Below are positions 6,456-13,388 of a DNA stretch of 31,393 bases, piece after piece (position 1 is the first letter of the stretch; every line of letters begins with the position of its first letter). Source of the stretch: a virus; IMG/VR virus record IMGVR_UViG_3300042507_003904, positions 1 to 31,393 of that record, one strand, 5' to 3'. The position numbers and the translations under genes were made by a program. Below the pieces are notes generated by a model. It was given only the letters and a program-made list of their open reading frames with translations, did no database searches and was not told the DNA's origin.

Positions 6456-6728
6456 TCAATCCCCCTTCGGCGTGCCGATTGCGGCATGGTTCCATTCTAA
6501 GAGTCTTTTGGCCCGTTCCAGCGTATCCTTGGCCTCCGTGTGCGAACAGGACGCCCGCAGGATGGAAACAATAGCCTCGGATAAAAACTTTTCTTTCATC
6601 TCTGATGGCAAATCCTCGGCCAGAAACCGTGTCGCTTCCCGCGCGAACAGGATCGCATCGTCTGCATGCACGATGCCCTCGATGTCGGCACTATCGATGC
6701 TTTTGCGGGTGATTTTCATGTAGCCCAT
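6456..6728 (-). CDS. Hypothetical helical protein, 90 aa
   Basis: The product is acidic and almost entirely helical (ADDAILFAREATRFLAEDLP ... ERAKRLLEWNHAA), with no motif I recognise. The ATG at 6728 follows AAGGGACATAAA; an in-frame ATG three codons later is possible. It lies one base from the VRR-NUC start, so it is probably co-translated with it. Its place in the replication arm suggests a partner role, but that is only context. Confidence 0.65.
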   Translation of the reverse strand: MGYMKITRKSIDSADIEGIVHADDAILFAREATRFLAEDLPSEMKEKFLSEAIVSILRASCSHTEAKDTLERAKRLLEWNHAAIGTPKGD

Positions 6729-6771
6729 TTTATGTCCCTTTTAGTCCGTTTAAATGTCTCATTATGTCCGT

Positions 6772-7026
6772 TTAAAACGGGATCCCGTCCCACATTGAGC
6801 AGCCACGCTGCCAAACATCATCCGGGATCTGAATCATCTCGCGCTTTTCACACTTTCCTTTGCGTTCATACATGCAGTCATAGCACGACTTTTCGCCCTT
6901 GATGCCCTGCAAATGGTCAGCCCACGCTTTGACCGTCCATGTGCCAATGTCAGGGTAAAAGTTCAAAATTTCCGCAGTCACTTTTTTCCAATTGTCCACG
7001 TCCCACTGCGTTGGCTTTTTGTCCAT
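6772..7026 (-). CDS. Small cysteine-rich protein, possible zinc binder, 84 aa
   Basis: The pattern is SCYDCMYERKGKC followed by a GC near the end: C47, C50, C58 and C75 could coordinate zinc (C-x2-C-x7-C-x16-C). The N-terminal half (DNWKKVTAEILNFYPDIGTW) is tryptophan-rich and helical. The ATG at 7026 lies inside the helicase gene, overlapping its last 77 bases in another frame. The same layout (Cys pair, basic loop, final GC and Trp) occurs in short phage proteins of unknown function. Confidence 0.7.
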   Translation of the reverse strand: MDKKPTQWDVDNWKKVTAEILNFYPDIGTWTVKAWADHLQGIKGEKSCYDCMYERKGKCEKREMIQIPDDVWQRGCSMWDGIPF

Positions 7027-8602
7027 AGATATACTCCCTTTTGTGATCCAATACGTTCCAATAGCCTGTTGAATTGCGTTTTACGGTGATCTTTGCCGGG
7101 GGTTTCGGTTTCGTATCGTGAAACCATTTTAGCACATCATCCACAGATTTATAAATCTGGTGCTTGAACAGCGTCGCAAACTCGAGATATTGCCGCCGGG
7201 CATATCCTTCATGCTCCGGGCACAGCCACTGCCTGAATTGCGCCAAGCCGCAAAAGTATGTGATCTGCACCGTGTCAGGCTTGCCGCCCTTGCCTTTGTG
7301 ACGCTCCCAAAACCAATGTGACACGTCCCGGATGTCATCCTCGATACCTTCCAGCACCGCCGCTTCTGATGCCTTGGTTTCATGGGTGGCCATGATTGCT
7401 GGAAACCTGTAGTGACAGGCCGGGCATTGCAGTACGCCAGCGTGTACCTTTTCTTCACATTTCGGGCAGGTCTTTACTGGCGCTCCTTGAACCTCTGCTG
7501 TGCCGTCTGCTTTTTTGCGCACTTTGATATGCTCAACAGGGCCAAAGCGTTCTATGTTGCCTCCAAAGTCCAGCAAGAGCGTATTCTGCTTCCCTGCCGC
7601 TTTTCGTGTGCCGCGCCCCACGATCTGCACATACAGGCCGGGTGATTTTGTGGCACGCAAAAGCCCGATGCAATCCACATTGGGTGCATCAAACCCGGTG
7701 GTCAGCACGTTGACGTTGACCAGAAAGCGCAACCGCCGCTGCCTGAAATCCTCGATCAAGCGCGCCCGTGTTTCCTTTGGCGTGCTGCCATCCACCATTG
7801 CCGCACCGTCGAGGCATTCAGTGATAAACTCGGCGTGTTCAACATTCGCGGCAAAGATCAGGATGCTGCGGCGGTCGTGCGCCTTTTGAAGCAAGTCTTC
7901 CAGCGCTTTTAACGTCAGAGCCGGGCTGAATCGCGCCGCCATTTCTGCCTGATTGAAATCCCCGTTCTGCGTCGTCACGCCAGTGAGGTCAGCCTGCACA
8001 AGGGATGCCTTGGATGTCACGGGCGAAAGATAGCCTTCCCGGATGCCGTCACCCATGCCGAACTTGTGAATAGTGTGCGAGAACAGGGAATCCTTGCTGG
8101 AAATCAGGCATCCGCCCTTGAGCCGGTACGGTGTAGCGGTCAGCCCAAGCAAGCGCATTTTAGGGTTCTGTTGCCAGAGGTCGGACAGAAATTTGCGGTA
8201 CATGCTACCGGCGTTCGGTGACAACAAATGGCACTCGTCTATGATAGCAACATCGGGCGGGGGAAACACCTGCGCGGCCTTGTTGTGGATGCTCTGGATG
8301 CCTGCCACCAATGGAGTAGCATTGATGTCACGGCGCTTCAGGCTTGCGCTGTAAAGCCCCACGGGGATGTCAGGTAACATAGCCTGCAACTTAGCGTGGT
8401 TTTGAATCAGCAATTCAGCAACGTGACTTAATACAAGCACACGCCGCCCCCAGTTGTGCATATCCGCCGCAACCTTGGCAATGATGACGGATTTACCCAA
8501 GCCCGTTGCGTGTTCTATCAGCCCGTGGCCGGTCATTTTGTCCCGGATGGTCTGATAAAACGCATCAACGGCTTCTTGCTGGTATGGCCGCAAGATTAGC
8601 AT
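6950..8602 (-). CDS. SF2 DEAD/DEAH-type helicase with C-terminal zinc ribbon, 550 aa
   Basis: A superfamily 2 ATP-dependent helicase. N-terminal Q-like region LRPYQQEAVD (4-13), Walker A ATGLGKS (32-38), Walker B DECH (122-125), motif III TATP (155-158), motif V region VLTTGFDAPNVD (299-310), and motif VI QIVGRGTR (326-333). After the RecA-like domains comes a zinc ribbon CPKC...CPAC (379-396), then a ~150-residue tail with several Trp/Tyr. This architecture is common in phage replication arms and is used for DNA unwinding in replication or recombination. The ATG at 8602 has AGGAGTAAACC. The 3' end overlaps the next gene by 77 bases. A 28-bp repeat with a hairpin sits just upstream of its ribosome site. 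Confidence 0.95.
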   Translation of the reverse strand: MLILRPYQQEAVDAFYQTIRDKMTGHGLIEHATGLGKSVIIAKVAADMHNWGRRVLVLSHVAELLIQNHAKLQAMLPDIPVGLYSASLKRRDINATPLVAGIQSIHNKAAQVFPPPDVAIIDECHLLSPNAGSMYRKFLSDLWQQNPKMRLLGLTATPYRLKGGCLISSKDSLFSHTIHKFGMGDGIREGYLSPVTSKASLVQADLTGVTTQNGDFNQAEMAARFSPALTLKALEDLLQKAHDRRSILIFAANVEHAEFITECLDGAAMVDGSTPKETRARLIEDFRQRRLRFLVNVNVLTTGFDAPNVDCIGLLRATKSPGLYVQIVGRGTRKAAGKQNTLLLDFGGNIERFGPVEHIKVRKKADGTAEVQGAPVKTCPKCEEKVHAGVLQCPACHYRFPAIMATHETKASEAAVLEGIEDDIRDVSHWFWERHKGKGGKPDTVQITYFCGLAQFRQWLCPEHEGYARRQYLEFATLFKHQIYKSVDDVLKWFHDTKPKPPAKITVKRNSTGYWNVLDHKREYIYGQKANAVGRGQLEKSDCGNFELLP

Positions 8603-8618
8603 GGTTTACTCCTAAAAT

Positions 8619-8646
8619 TGTTGCCGGGATGCGCTCCCGGCGGGCG
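8619..8646 (-). repeat. 28-bp direct repeat with hairpin, copy 1
   Basis: This copy is identical to 9039-9066. It contains the perfect 7-bp inverted repeat GCCGGGA/TCCCGGC (8623-8629 and 8635-8641) around TGCGC. It lies three bases after the stop of the pentapeptide gene and just before the helicase ribosome site. There is no T-tract, so it is not a classical terminator; mRNA processing, 3'-end stability or recombination are possible roles. Confidence 0.85.
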
Positions 8647-8648
8647 GT

Positions 8649-9020
8649 TTAGAGTTTTGCGTTATTCAAATACGCACCGCTCAGATTAGCACCGCTCAGC
8701 GTAACACTGGTCAGATCAGCGTTGACCAGTAGAGCGCCGCGCAGATCGGCACTGGTCAGATTAGCGCCGCTCAGATTAGCACCGCGCAGATTGACCCCGC
8801 TCAAATCAGCGCCATTCAAATCGGAACCGCTCAGATCAGCGCCATTCAGATCGGCACCGCGCAAATTGGCTCCGGTCAGATCAGCGCCGCTCAGATTAAC
8901 GCCGCGCAGATCTGCATGGCGCAGATTGGCAGTGGTCAGATCGGCACGTTTCCCTTCAGCGTTCTCTTGCAGCCACAGTTTATGCAATCGCAGAATTTCA
9001 GTCAGTTGATCAAATGTCAT
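8649..9020 (-). CDS. Pentapeptide-repeat protein, 123 aa
   Basis: Residues 26-120 are 19 uninterrupted A(D/N)LxG-type pentapeptides, enough for nearly five coils of a right-handed quadrilateral beta-helix. The N-terminus [20 protein letters not shown] is the short helical cap seen on many phage members. Some relatives (Qnr, MfpA, McbG) mimic DNA and bind gyrase, but most phage members have no proven function; net charge here is modest, so DNA mimicry is only a possibility. The ATG at 9020 has AGGAGACAAAAC. The gene is bracketed by the identical 28-bp repeats at 8619 and 9039, as if it were a movable cassette in the replication operon. Confidence 0.92.
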   Translation of the reverse strand: MTFDQLTEILRLHKLWLQENAEGKRADLTTANLRHADLRGVNLSGADLTGANLRGADLNGADLSGSDLNGADLSGVNLRGANLSGANLTSADLRGALLVNADLTSVTLSGANLSGAYLNNAKL

Positions 9021-9038
9021 TGTTTTGTCTCCTTGTTG

Positions 9039-9066
9039 TGTTGCCGGGATGCGCTCCCGGCGGGCG
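9039..9066 (-). repeat. 28-bp direct repeat with hairpin, copy 2
   Basis: Second exact copy of the 8619-8646 element. The hairpin arms are 9043-9049 and 9055-9061. It lies six bases after the final stop of the interrupted gene at 9073-9297 and just upstream of the pentapeptide gene's ribosome site. Both copies therefore occupy the same place, between a stop codon and the next Shine-Dalgarno sequence. Confidence 0.85.
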
Positions 9067-9072
9067 TATATT

Positions 9073-9297
9073 TTACTTAATTCTCCAAATTCTTATTCCG
9101 TTTTCGTTTATTCTTGAAATAAAATCCATTTTAATTTTTTTACGAATATAATGAAGGCTTCTTTACATACACAGCGCTTCTTTTTTTGAACATTCTACAA
9201 AAAAAGAATCGTCAATATCCATTTTTGCAAATGGATATTTGTCGATTTTTTGGATTTTACTTGGAATTGGAATTCCTTTTTCAATTTTGTATTGCAT
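9073..9297 (-). pseudogene. Small phage gene interrupted by an in-frame TAA (44 aa + 29 aa)
   Basis: From the ATG at 9297 (AAGGA upstream) the frame reads MQYKIEKGIPIPSKIQKIDK, then YPFAKMDIDDSFFVE. This is the opening of a common 70-75-residue phage protein (KIEKGIPIP ... KYPF.EM.vGDSFFV). At codon 45 there is a TAA (9163-9165). The same frame then continues without further stops to a TAA at 9073-9075, ending [15 protein letters not shown], which matches the usual C-terminus of that family (tR...gGiRvWRi). A single CAA-to-TAA change would explain it. It is either a recent nonsense allele, a readthrough gene or an assembly error. The segment is much more AT-rich than its neighbours. Family function unknown. 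Confidence 0.75.
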
Positions 9298-9317
9298 TGT
9301 TTTTTCCTTTTTGTGTG

Positions 9318-9827
9318 TCATTCCCAGTTAAACGGATCAGCCGCCTTTTGTGCGGGTGCTGCCTGAGCCGGGGCAGGCGTAAACGATGCACGATACTCCA
9401 TCGCCGATTCAAACTCGTTCGATTCGTATCCGTTGCGCTCCCGAACCTTCACGCCCAGCAGGAACTTCTTACCCTTAATCTCTGACAGCTTGCCCATCTT
9501 AGCAATGCCAAGCGCCTTGTAAATGCGGCCAACCTGCCCTTGTGCAATCTGTGCCCAAGTGTAAGGTTTTCCGGTTTTCTGGCTCACCTGTTCGCGCTTG
9601 TCGGCCAGACTGAAACCAATATCAATCAGACGGCCTTGTTCCGGCCCTTCCAGAATCTCAAAAAAGATATGGGTGACGGGCGGGTATTTCGTACCGTCCT
9701 TGCCTGTGATCTGTTTCAGGTCGCAGTCAACAATGTGGACGGCATACACGCCAGCCGGAACCACCGGGACGCGGGTATCAGTCACAACGTCGGCAACGTC
9801 GATGCCGCCAAAATCCAAGTCAAACAT
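9318..9827 (-). CDS. DUF669-type single-stranded DNA-binding protein, 169 aa
   Basis: DUF669 proteins are phage OB-fold ssDNA-binding proteins usually encoded next to a Sak4/AAA_24 ATPase, exactly as here. Visible features are PAGVYAVHIVDCDLKQITG (24-42), THIFFEILEGPEQGRLIDIG, then TWAQIAQGQVGRIYKALGI. A low-complexity Ala/Pro linker leads to an acidic, aromatic C-terminus (DPFNWE) like the tails that bind partner proteins in SSBs. The ATG at 9827 has AAGGAAAC upstream and lies three bases after the ATPase stop. It probably coats ssDNA during replication and annealing. Confidence 0.88.
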   Translation of the reverse strand: MFDLDFGGIDVADVVTDTRVPVVPAGVYAVHIVDCDLKQITGKDGTKYPPVTHIFFEILEGPEQGRLIDIGFSLADKREQVSQKTGKPYTWAQIAQGQVGRIYKALGIAKMGKLSEIKGKKFLLGVKVRERNGYESNEFESAMEYRASFTPAPAQAAPAQKAADPFNWE

Positions 9828-9830
9828 GGG

Positions 9831-10604
9831 TTAGTTTCCTTCACTTTTGCCATTATAGGCGTTGATAAAATCCTGCCAATTCAACGGCAGGCGATCCGGC
9901 AAAGCCGTGCGGCTGCCAACAACAGCAACCCGGCTGCCGCCAGAAATCAAAACGCGCTCGCCCTGAACCTTTTGACCTGTGGCAAGCGTACGCGTCTCAA
10001 GCCGGGCAAACAGCAACATATCTGCCCACTCCCGAATCACGGCCTCCGCTTTTTCGTGCAACTTCATCACGAAACGATCATAGCCTTCTGCATCCGGCTC
10101 CTCGATGCGTTTGCACACGCTGTGCGCCAACAGAATCACCGTCATGCCCTTGGCCGCCCGCAGCCGATCAAGGCGCAGGCAGATGTCACGAAACACGTTT
10201 GCAGCGGCGATATAGCCTTGTCCGTAGCTGGTTCGCTCGTTCTTCTTGTCCGTGATGCTGGTAGCACCGTACTTGGCGCAAATGTCCTCATGCACCATGC
10301 GCTCTAGCCAGTCCACCGTGTCAATGCAAACCGCCTTGTAAGGATGATCCTGTTTCGCAAGTGCCGTCAACACTTCCACAAACGAATGCTCACCCTCACG
10401 CTGTGCCGCAAACGATGTCACTTGTGCGCCGTTGTATCGGTCGCCCAATTCGCGGCGCAAATAATCGTGGCCGTCTTCGGTATCAATGAAAAACACATCC
10501 GGGCATTGTGCCGCAAACGTGCTTTTGCCAACCTTCGGCTCGCCATACAGCACAATGCGCGGCGGCTTGGGCGGCTTGGTCTGGCGTTTTGTCAGGTCAA
10601 TCAT
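9831..10604 (-). CDS. Sak4-like RecA-type ATPase (AAA_24), 257 aa
   Basis: Phage Sak4-like proteins are RecA-core ATPases that promote single-strand annealing together with an SSB. Walker A GEPKVGKST is at residues 21-29. Walker B (AVCIDTVDW, D95) and the downstream VILLAHSVCKRIEEP (sensor-like, LAHS) match the family, and the C-terminal VVGSRTALPDRLPLNWQDF is typical. It sits between two DUF669-like genes. The ATG at 10604 has AGGAG. Together with the neighbouring helicase and VRR-NUC it makes a complete recombination set. Family identification is firm; the annealing activity is inferred from characterised relatives. Confidence 0.9.
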   Translation of the reverse strand: MIDLTKRQTKPPKPPRIVLYGEPKVGKSTFAAQCPDVFFIDTEDGHDYLRRELGDRYNGAQVTSFAAQREGEHSFVEVLTALAKQDHPYKAVCIDTVDWLERMVHEDICAKYGATSITDKKNERTSYGQGYIAAANVFRDICLRLDRLRAAKGMTVILLAHSVCKRIEEPDAEGYDRFVMKLHEKAEAVIREWADMLLFARLETRTLATGQKVQGERVLISGGSRVAVVGSRTALPDRLPLNWQDFINAYNGKSEGN

Positions 10605-10619
10605 TTTTTAATCTCCTGT

Positions 10620-10973
10620 TTAGATTTTCGCTTTGCGCAAATAATATTCAGATACAGACTCCGCAGCAGAAAAAAGGTTTTTTCCGTTTTGCTCTTTGAC
10701 GGTCAGAAAAAAATTCTTATTTAGCAATTGTGTTGCGCTTTGAATGATTTCCTGCCCGACAGCCCGAAAAATCGCACAAACATAAGCACGGAATTCGTCT
10801 CTATCCTTTCCAGTCAAGTTAAAATCCAAGGTGATTATTTCGCCTGTCCTTTCGCCCTTCTGAATCTTGAAAAACATTTTGGTAATCCAGTACCCATCCA
10901 GTTTGACATCATCACGATGCACAAACGAAACCTGATATGAGCCGCATGGAACGGGTTTTGATTCGTAAGTCAT
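10620..10973 (-). CDS. Second, diverged DUF669-like protein, 117 aa
   Basis: PVPCGSYQVSFVHRDDVKLD, then WITKMFFKIQKGERTGEIITLDFNLTG, follow the order seen in DUF669 (P.G.Y.v.iv...lk ... f.F.I..G...G..i...fnl). It lacks the Ala/Pro linker and acidic tail of the 9318-9827 protein. It is the first gene of the leftward replication operon, with GGGGGATC before the ATG at 10973. It could be a second ssDNA-binding protein or a modulator of the first. The call rests on pattern similarity only. Confidence 0.6.
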   Translation of the reverse strand: MTYESKPVPCGSYQVSFVHRDDVKLDGYWITKMFFKIQKGERTGEIITLDFNLTGKDRDEFRAYVCAIFRAVGQEIIQSATQLLNKNFFLTVKEQNGKNLFSAAESVSEYYLRKAKI

Positions 10974-10999
10974 TTTTGATCCCCCTTTTGTTTTGTTGT

Positions 11000-11035
11000 G
11001 TTGACAGTTAACTGGAAAAGTGACAACCTGTCAAC
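11000..11035 (-). promoter_or_regulatory. Leftward promoter overlapping an inverted-repeat operator
   Basis: GTTGACAG (11000-11007) and CTGTCAAC (11028-11035) are perfect inverted repeats 20 bases apart. On the minus strand TTGACA (11029-11034) is a consensus -35 with a 17-base gap to TTAACT (11006-11011), a weak -10. The palindrome therefore covers both promoter elements of the replication operon. The adjacent divergent HTH gene at 11066 is the natural candidate for its regulator. Promoter use is inferred. Confidence 0.55.
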
Positions 11036-11065
11036 GTCAAAAGCAACGATAAAGGCAAAAAAAAT

Positions 11066-11242
11066 ATGCGCACCCTTAAGGAAATCCGGGCGGAACTGTC
11101 AGACCGTCGCCTGAATGTGGTCGCCAAAGCCACTGGTCTGCACAGGGAAACCATTTACCGCATTATGCGTGATGAAAACTATGTGCCGAACATCAGCACC
11201 GCCAAGGCGCTGGATAACTATCTGAACACAAAAAAGGCATAA
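11066..11242 (+). CDS. Small HTH DNA-binding protein (Cro/excisionase size), 58 aa
   Basis: A 58-residue frame, MRTLKEIRAELSDRRLNVVA, then KATGLHRETIYRIMRDENYV. The second stretch is a helix-turn-helix (VAKATGLHRETIYRIM, residues 19-34; A-x3-G turn, T-I-Y recognition helix), followed by PNISTAKALDNYL, the usual last helix of Cro-like repressors. The ATG at 11066 has only a weak AAGG. It ends two bases before the primase ATG, so the two are probably one transcript. It lies beside an inverted repeat that overlaps the divergent promoter, which suggests it regulates the early switch or represses replication genes. Confidence 0.8.
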   Translation: MRTLKEIRAELSDRRLNVVAKATGLHRETIYRIMRDENYVPNISTAKALDNYLNTKKA

Positions 11243-11244
11243 CC

Positions 11245-13386
11245 ATGACTGTTTTTGCAAATTATGGCCGACGGCTCTGGGAGAGCGGCCTGTCGGTTAT
11301 CCCGTTGCGTTCGGGTGAAAAGATCCCGGCTGTCAGGGGGTGGCAAATCTACTGCCAGCGGCCAGCGGCAGAATCCGAGATTGACGAATGGGAGGGCGTT
11401 TACGGATCGGGCGGCATAGGCCTTTGCACCGGGCCAGCGTCCGGCATTGTGGCGCTCGATTTTGACGAAGATGTGGACGGCCTCCACGCCAAGATTAAAG
11501 CCAAGTTGCCGCCGTCGCCTGTGAGAAAGCGCGGCGCACGCGGCGAGACGTGGTTTTATAAAATCCGGGATGAACGCAACCGGAAATGGTCAAAAGATGG
11601 CAAGTGCGTTCTGGAATTACTCTCCATTGGGCGGCACACCGTCCTGCCGCCGTCGATCCATCCCGACACGCGCCAGCCATACACCTGGCTCACGCAAGAC
11701 ACCCTCGGCGATGTTGAGTTGCCGCTACTACCTGTGGATTTTGTCAAGGCGGTAGATGATCTCCTTGGCGTTACCCGCTTGATGCCACCAGTTAGATCAG
11801 ACTTACCACCGCCCGATGTGGAGGAAGTGCGCCGGGCGCTGGATCATATCAGCTGCGAGCCGTATCAAGACTGGGTGGATTGCGGCATGGCGCTGCATCA
11901 TGCGTTTGGCGATGCCGGGTTCCAGCTGTGGGATAACTGGTCAAGCCGGGGCAGCACATACAAGCCCGACGAAATGCCGCGCAAGTGGGCCAGCTTTGGC
12001 CGTTACAAGGGCCGGCCGATTGATATCGGAACCCTGTTTCATCATGCCATCGGGCAGGGGTGGTTGCCAACGCCGCCGGATGATGATGAGTTTGACGCCA
12101 GCGCCTTTATGGCGTCGGTCGAGGAACACGTTAGGGCCAAGCAATCCGGGCTGCCTGTGTGCATGTTGCGCGCCCCCGGCTATGTGGGGATGCTCAGGGA
12201 CTGGATTGAATCCACCAGCCGCCGGGAAACGCCGCTTCTATCTATGGCTGCTGCCATTGCCGGGGCCGGGGCCGTGTATGCTCATAAGATCCGCACTGAA
12301 ACGGATCTTAGAACCAACATGTACACCCTCGGCATTGCCGCATCAGGTACAGGCAAAGACCACGGGCGGCGGTGTCTGGATAGCCTCCTGAACGCCTGCG
12401 GTACAGAAGCGGCGGCCATGATGACGGGGAGTTTTTTCAGCGAGTCCGGGATCGTTATGGCGCTCCACAAAAGGCAGGGCCGGGCGCTGTCGATTATGGA
12501 CGAGATGGGAAAGGAGCTGGAAAAACTCACCCACCGCAATGCCACGGTGCAGTCCGAGGTTTTGACCACGCTCACCAAGCTGGCAACATCGGCCACAACG
12601 GCTTACCGGGGCCGAGAATATGCGGACGAAAAGATCGAGACAAAAGTGATTCAGGATCCATGCCTGTCGGTTTACGGGATGTCCGAGCCTGAGAGCTTTT
12701 TCGCGGCGCTGAAGAGCCGTGACGCATCGTCGGGATTCCTGCCCCGCTGGTTGTTGTTCCAATGCCCTGACGGCCTTCCCAAGCGGAAACAGGGCGGGTC
12801 TGTCGAGCAACCGCCTGCTGCGCTCCTGTCCATGACAAACCATATCCTGTCGGGCGGATTGAATCAGCCGACGCGGGACGATCCGTTTGCGGGGTTGCGG
12901 CCAGCCATTATCCCCATGACTGACGGCGCCCGCCGGATGTGGGAAGCGCTGGTGCTGGATATGGATGAACGGTGCGACACGGCGATCATTCACAAGACGG
13001 GCCTCCATGTCGTTTATGGCCGGGTTGCGGAACACGCAGCCAAGCTGGCGCTTCTGGCGCATGAATACGGCCAGATCAGTGAGGAGGCGATGGAATGGGG
13101 CCGGGATGTGGCGCTGTACTGTGCTGATGCCCTCGCCAAGGGTTTGGCGGAAAACGTCTCGGATACCGAGTGGGGGGGGTTTTTGAAGAAGCTTCTGGGA
13201 TACGTTCGCGAATCGGGCACGATCACGCACACGGCGCTTTTAAAAAAGTTCAATTCTGCCCGGCAGCGGGATTTTAAGGAGGCAATTATCCAGCTGATTG
13301 ATTCAGGAGAGCTTGACTACGACGAAAAAAAGGGTACAACTGGAAAAACCGTTAGATATTATAGAGTTAGATGCAGAGATAGTTAG
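11245..13386 (+). CDS. Primase-polymerase / PriCT / DUF3987-type helicase fusion, 713 aa
   Basis: Multi-domain replication initiator. Residues 1-175 form an archaeo-eukaryotic prim-pol domain: GKIPAVRGW-like start (EKIPAVRGWQ), catalytic DFD at 72-74 in GIVALDFDED, and conserved GRHTVLPPSIHP (129-140). Residues ~193-275 match PriCT-2 (VRRALDHISCEPYQDWVDCG ... W..W). From ~305 a DUF3987-like helicase/ATPase domain begins, with a P-loop ASGTGKD at 366-372 (Asp in place of Ser/Thr after the lysine). The last ~80 residues look like a winged-helix DNA-binding end (LLKKFNSARQRDFKEAIIQL). The gene lies directly upstream of the iteron-rich segment, its likely origin target. No separate phage DNA polymerase is seen, so the prim-pol domain or the host enzyme must do synthesis. 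Confidence 0.9.
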   Translation: MTVFANYGRRLWESGLSVIPLRSGEKIPAVRGWQIYCQRPAAESEIDEWEGVYGSGGIGLCTGPASGIVALDFDEDVDGLHAKIKAKLPPSPVRKRGARGETWFYKIRDERNRKWSKDGKCVLELLSIGRHTVLPPSIHPDTRQPYTWLTQDTLGDVELPLLPVDFVKAVDDLLGVTRLMPPVRSDLPPPDVEEVRRALDHISCEPYQDWVDCGMALHHAFGDAGFQLWDNWSSRGSTYKPDEMPRKWASFGRYKGRPIDIGTLFHHAIGQGWLPTPPDDDEFDASAFMASVEEHVRAKQSGLPVCMLRAPGYVGMLRDWIESTSRRETPLLSMAAAIAGAGAVYAHKIRTETDLRTNMYTLGIAASGTGKDHGRRCLDSLLNACGTEAAAMMTGSFFSESGIVMALHKRQGRALSIMDEMGKELEKLTHRNATVQSEVLTTLTKLATSATTAYRGREYADEKIETKVIQDPCLSVYGMSEPESFFAALKSRDASSGFLPRWLLFQCPDGLPKRKQGGSVEQPPAALLSMTNHILSGGLNQPTRDDPFAGLRPAIIPMTDGARRMWEALVLDMDERCDTAIIHKTGLHVVYGRVAEHAAKLALLAHEYGQISEEAMEWGRDVALYCADALAKGLAENVSDTEWGGFLKKLLGYVRESGTITHTALLKKFNSARQRDFKEAIIQLIDSGELDYDEKKGTTGKTVRYYRVRCRDS

Positions 13387-13388
13387 CA

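Noticed and set aside
6744-6776. Direct repeat GTCCGTTTAAA (6744-6754, 6766-6776)
   Set aside because: Only 11 bases, AT-rich and partly within the end of a gene; too little to call a site.
8690-8950. CRISPR-like array of ~15-base repeats (GATCAGCGCCGCTCAGA-like)
   Set aside because: The periodicity is 15 bases with no spacers and encodes the pentapeptide repeats in frame.
9163-9165. Stop-codon reassignment (TAA as sense)
   Set aside because: TAA is the ordinary terminator of many genes here (for example at 1966, 4177, 9831, 22012, 31172), so a general code change is not tenable.
9540-10307. 255-codon plus-strand frame
   Set aside because: Antisense shadow of the DUF669 and Sak4-like genes, which carry unmistakable motifs.
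12343-13230. 295-codon minus-strand frame
   Set aside because: Lies opposite the primase/helicase gene; Arg/Gln/His-rich composition typical of a reverse-frame shadow.
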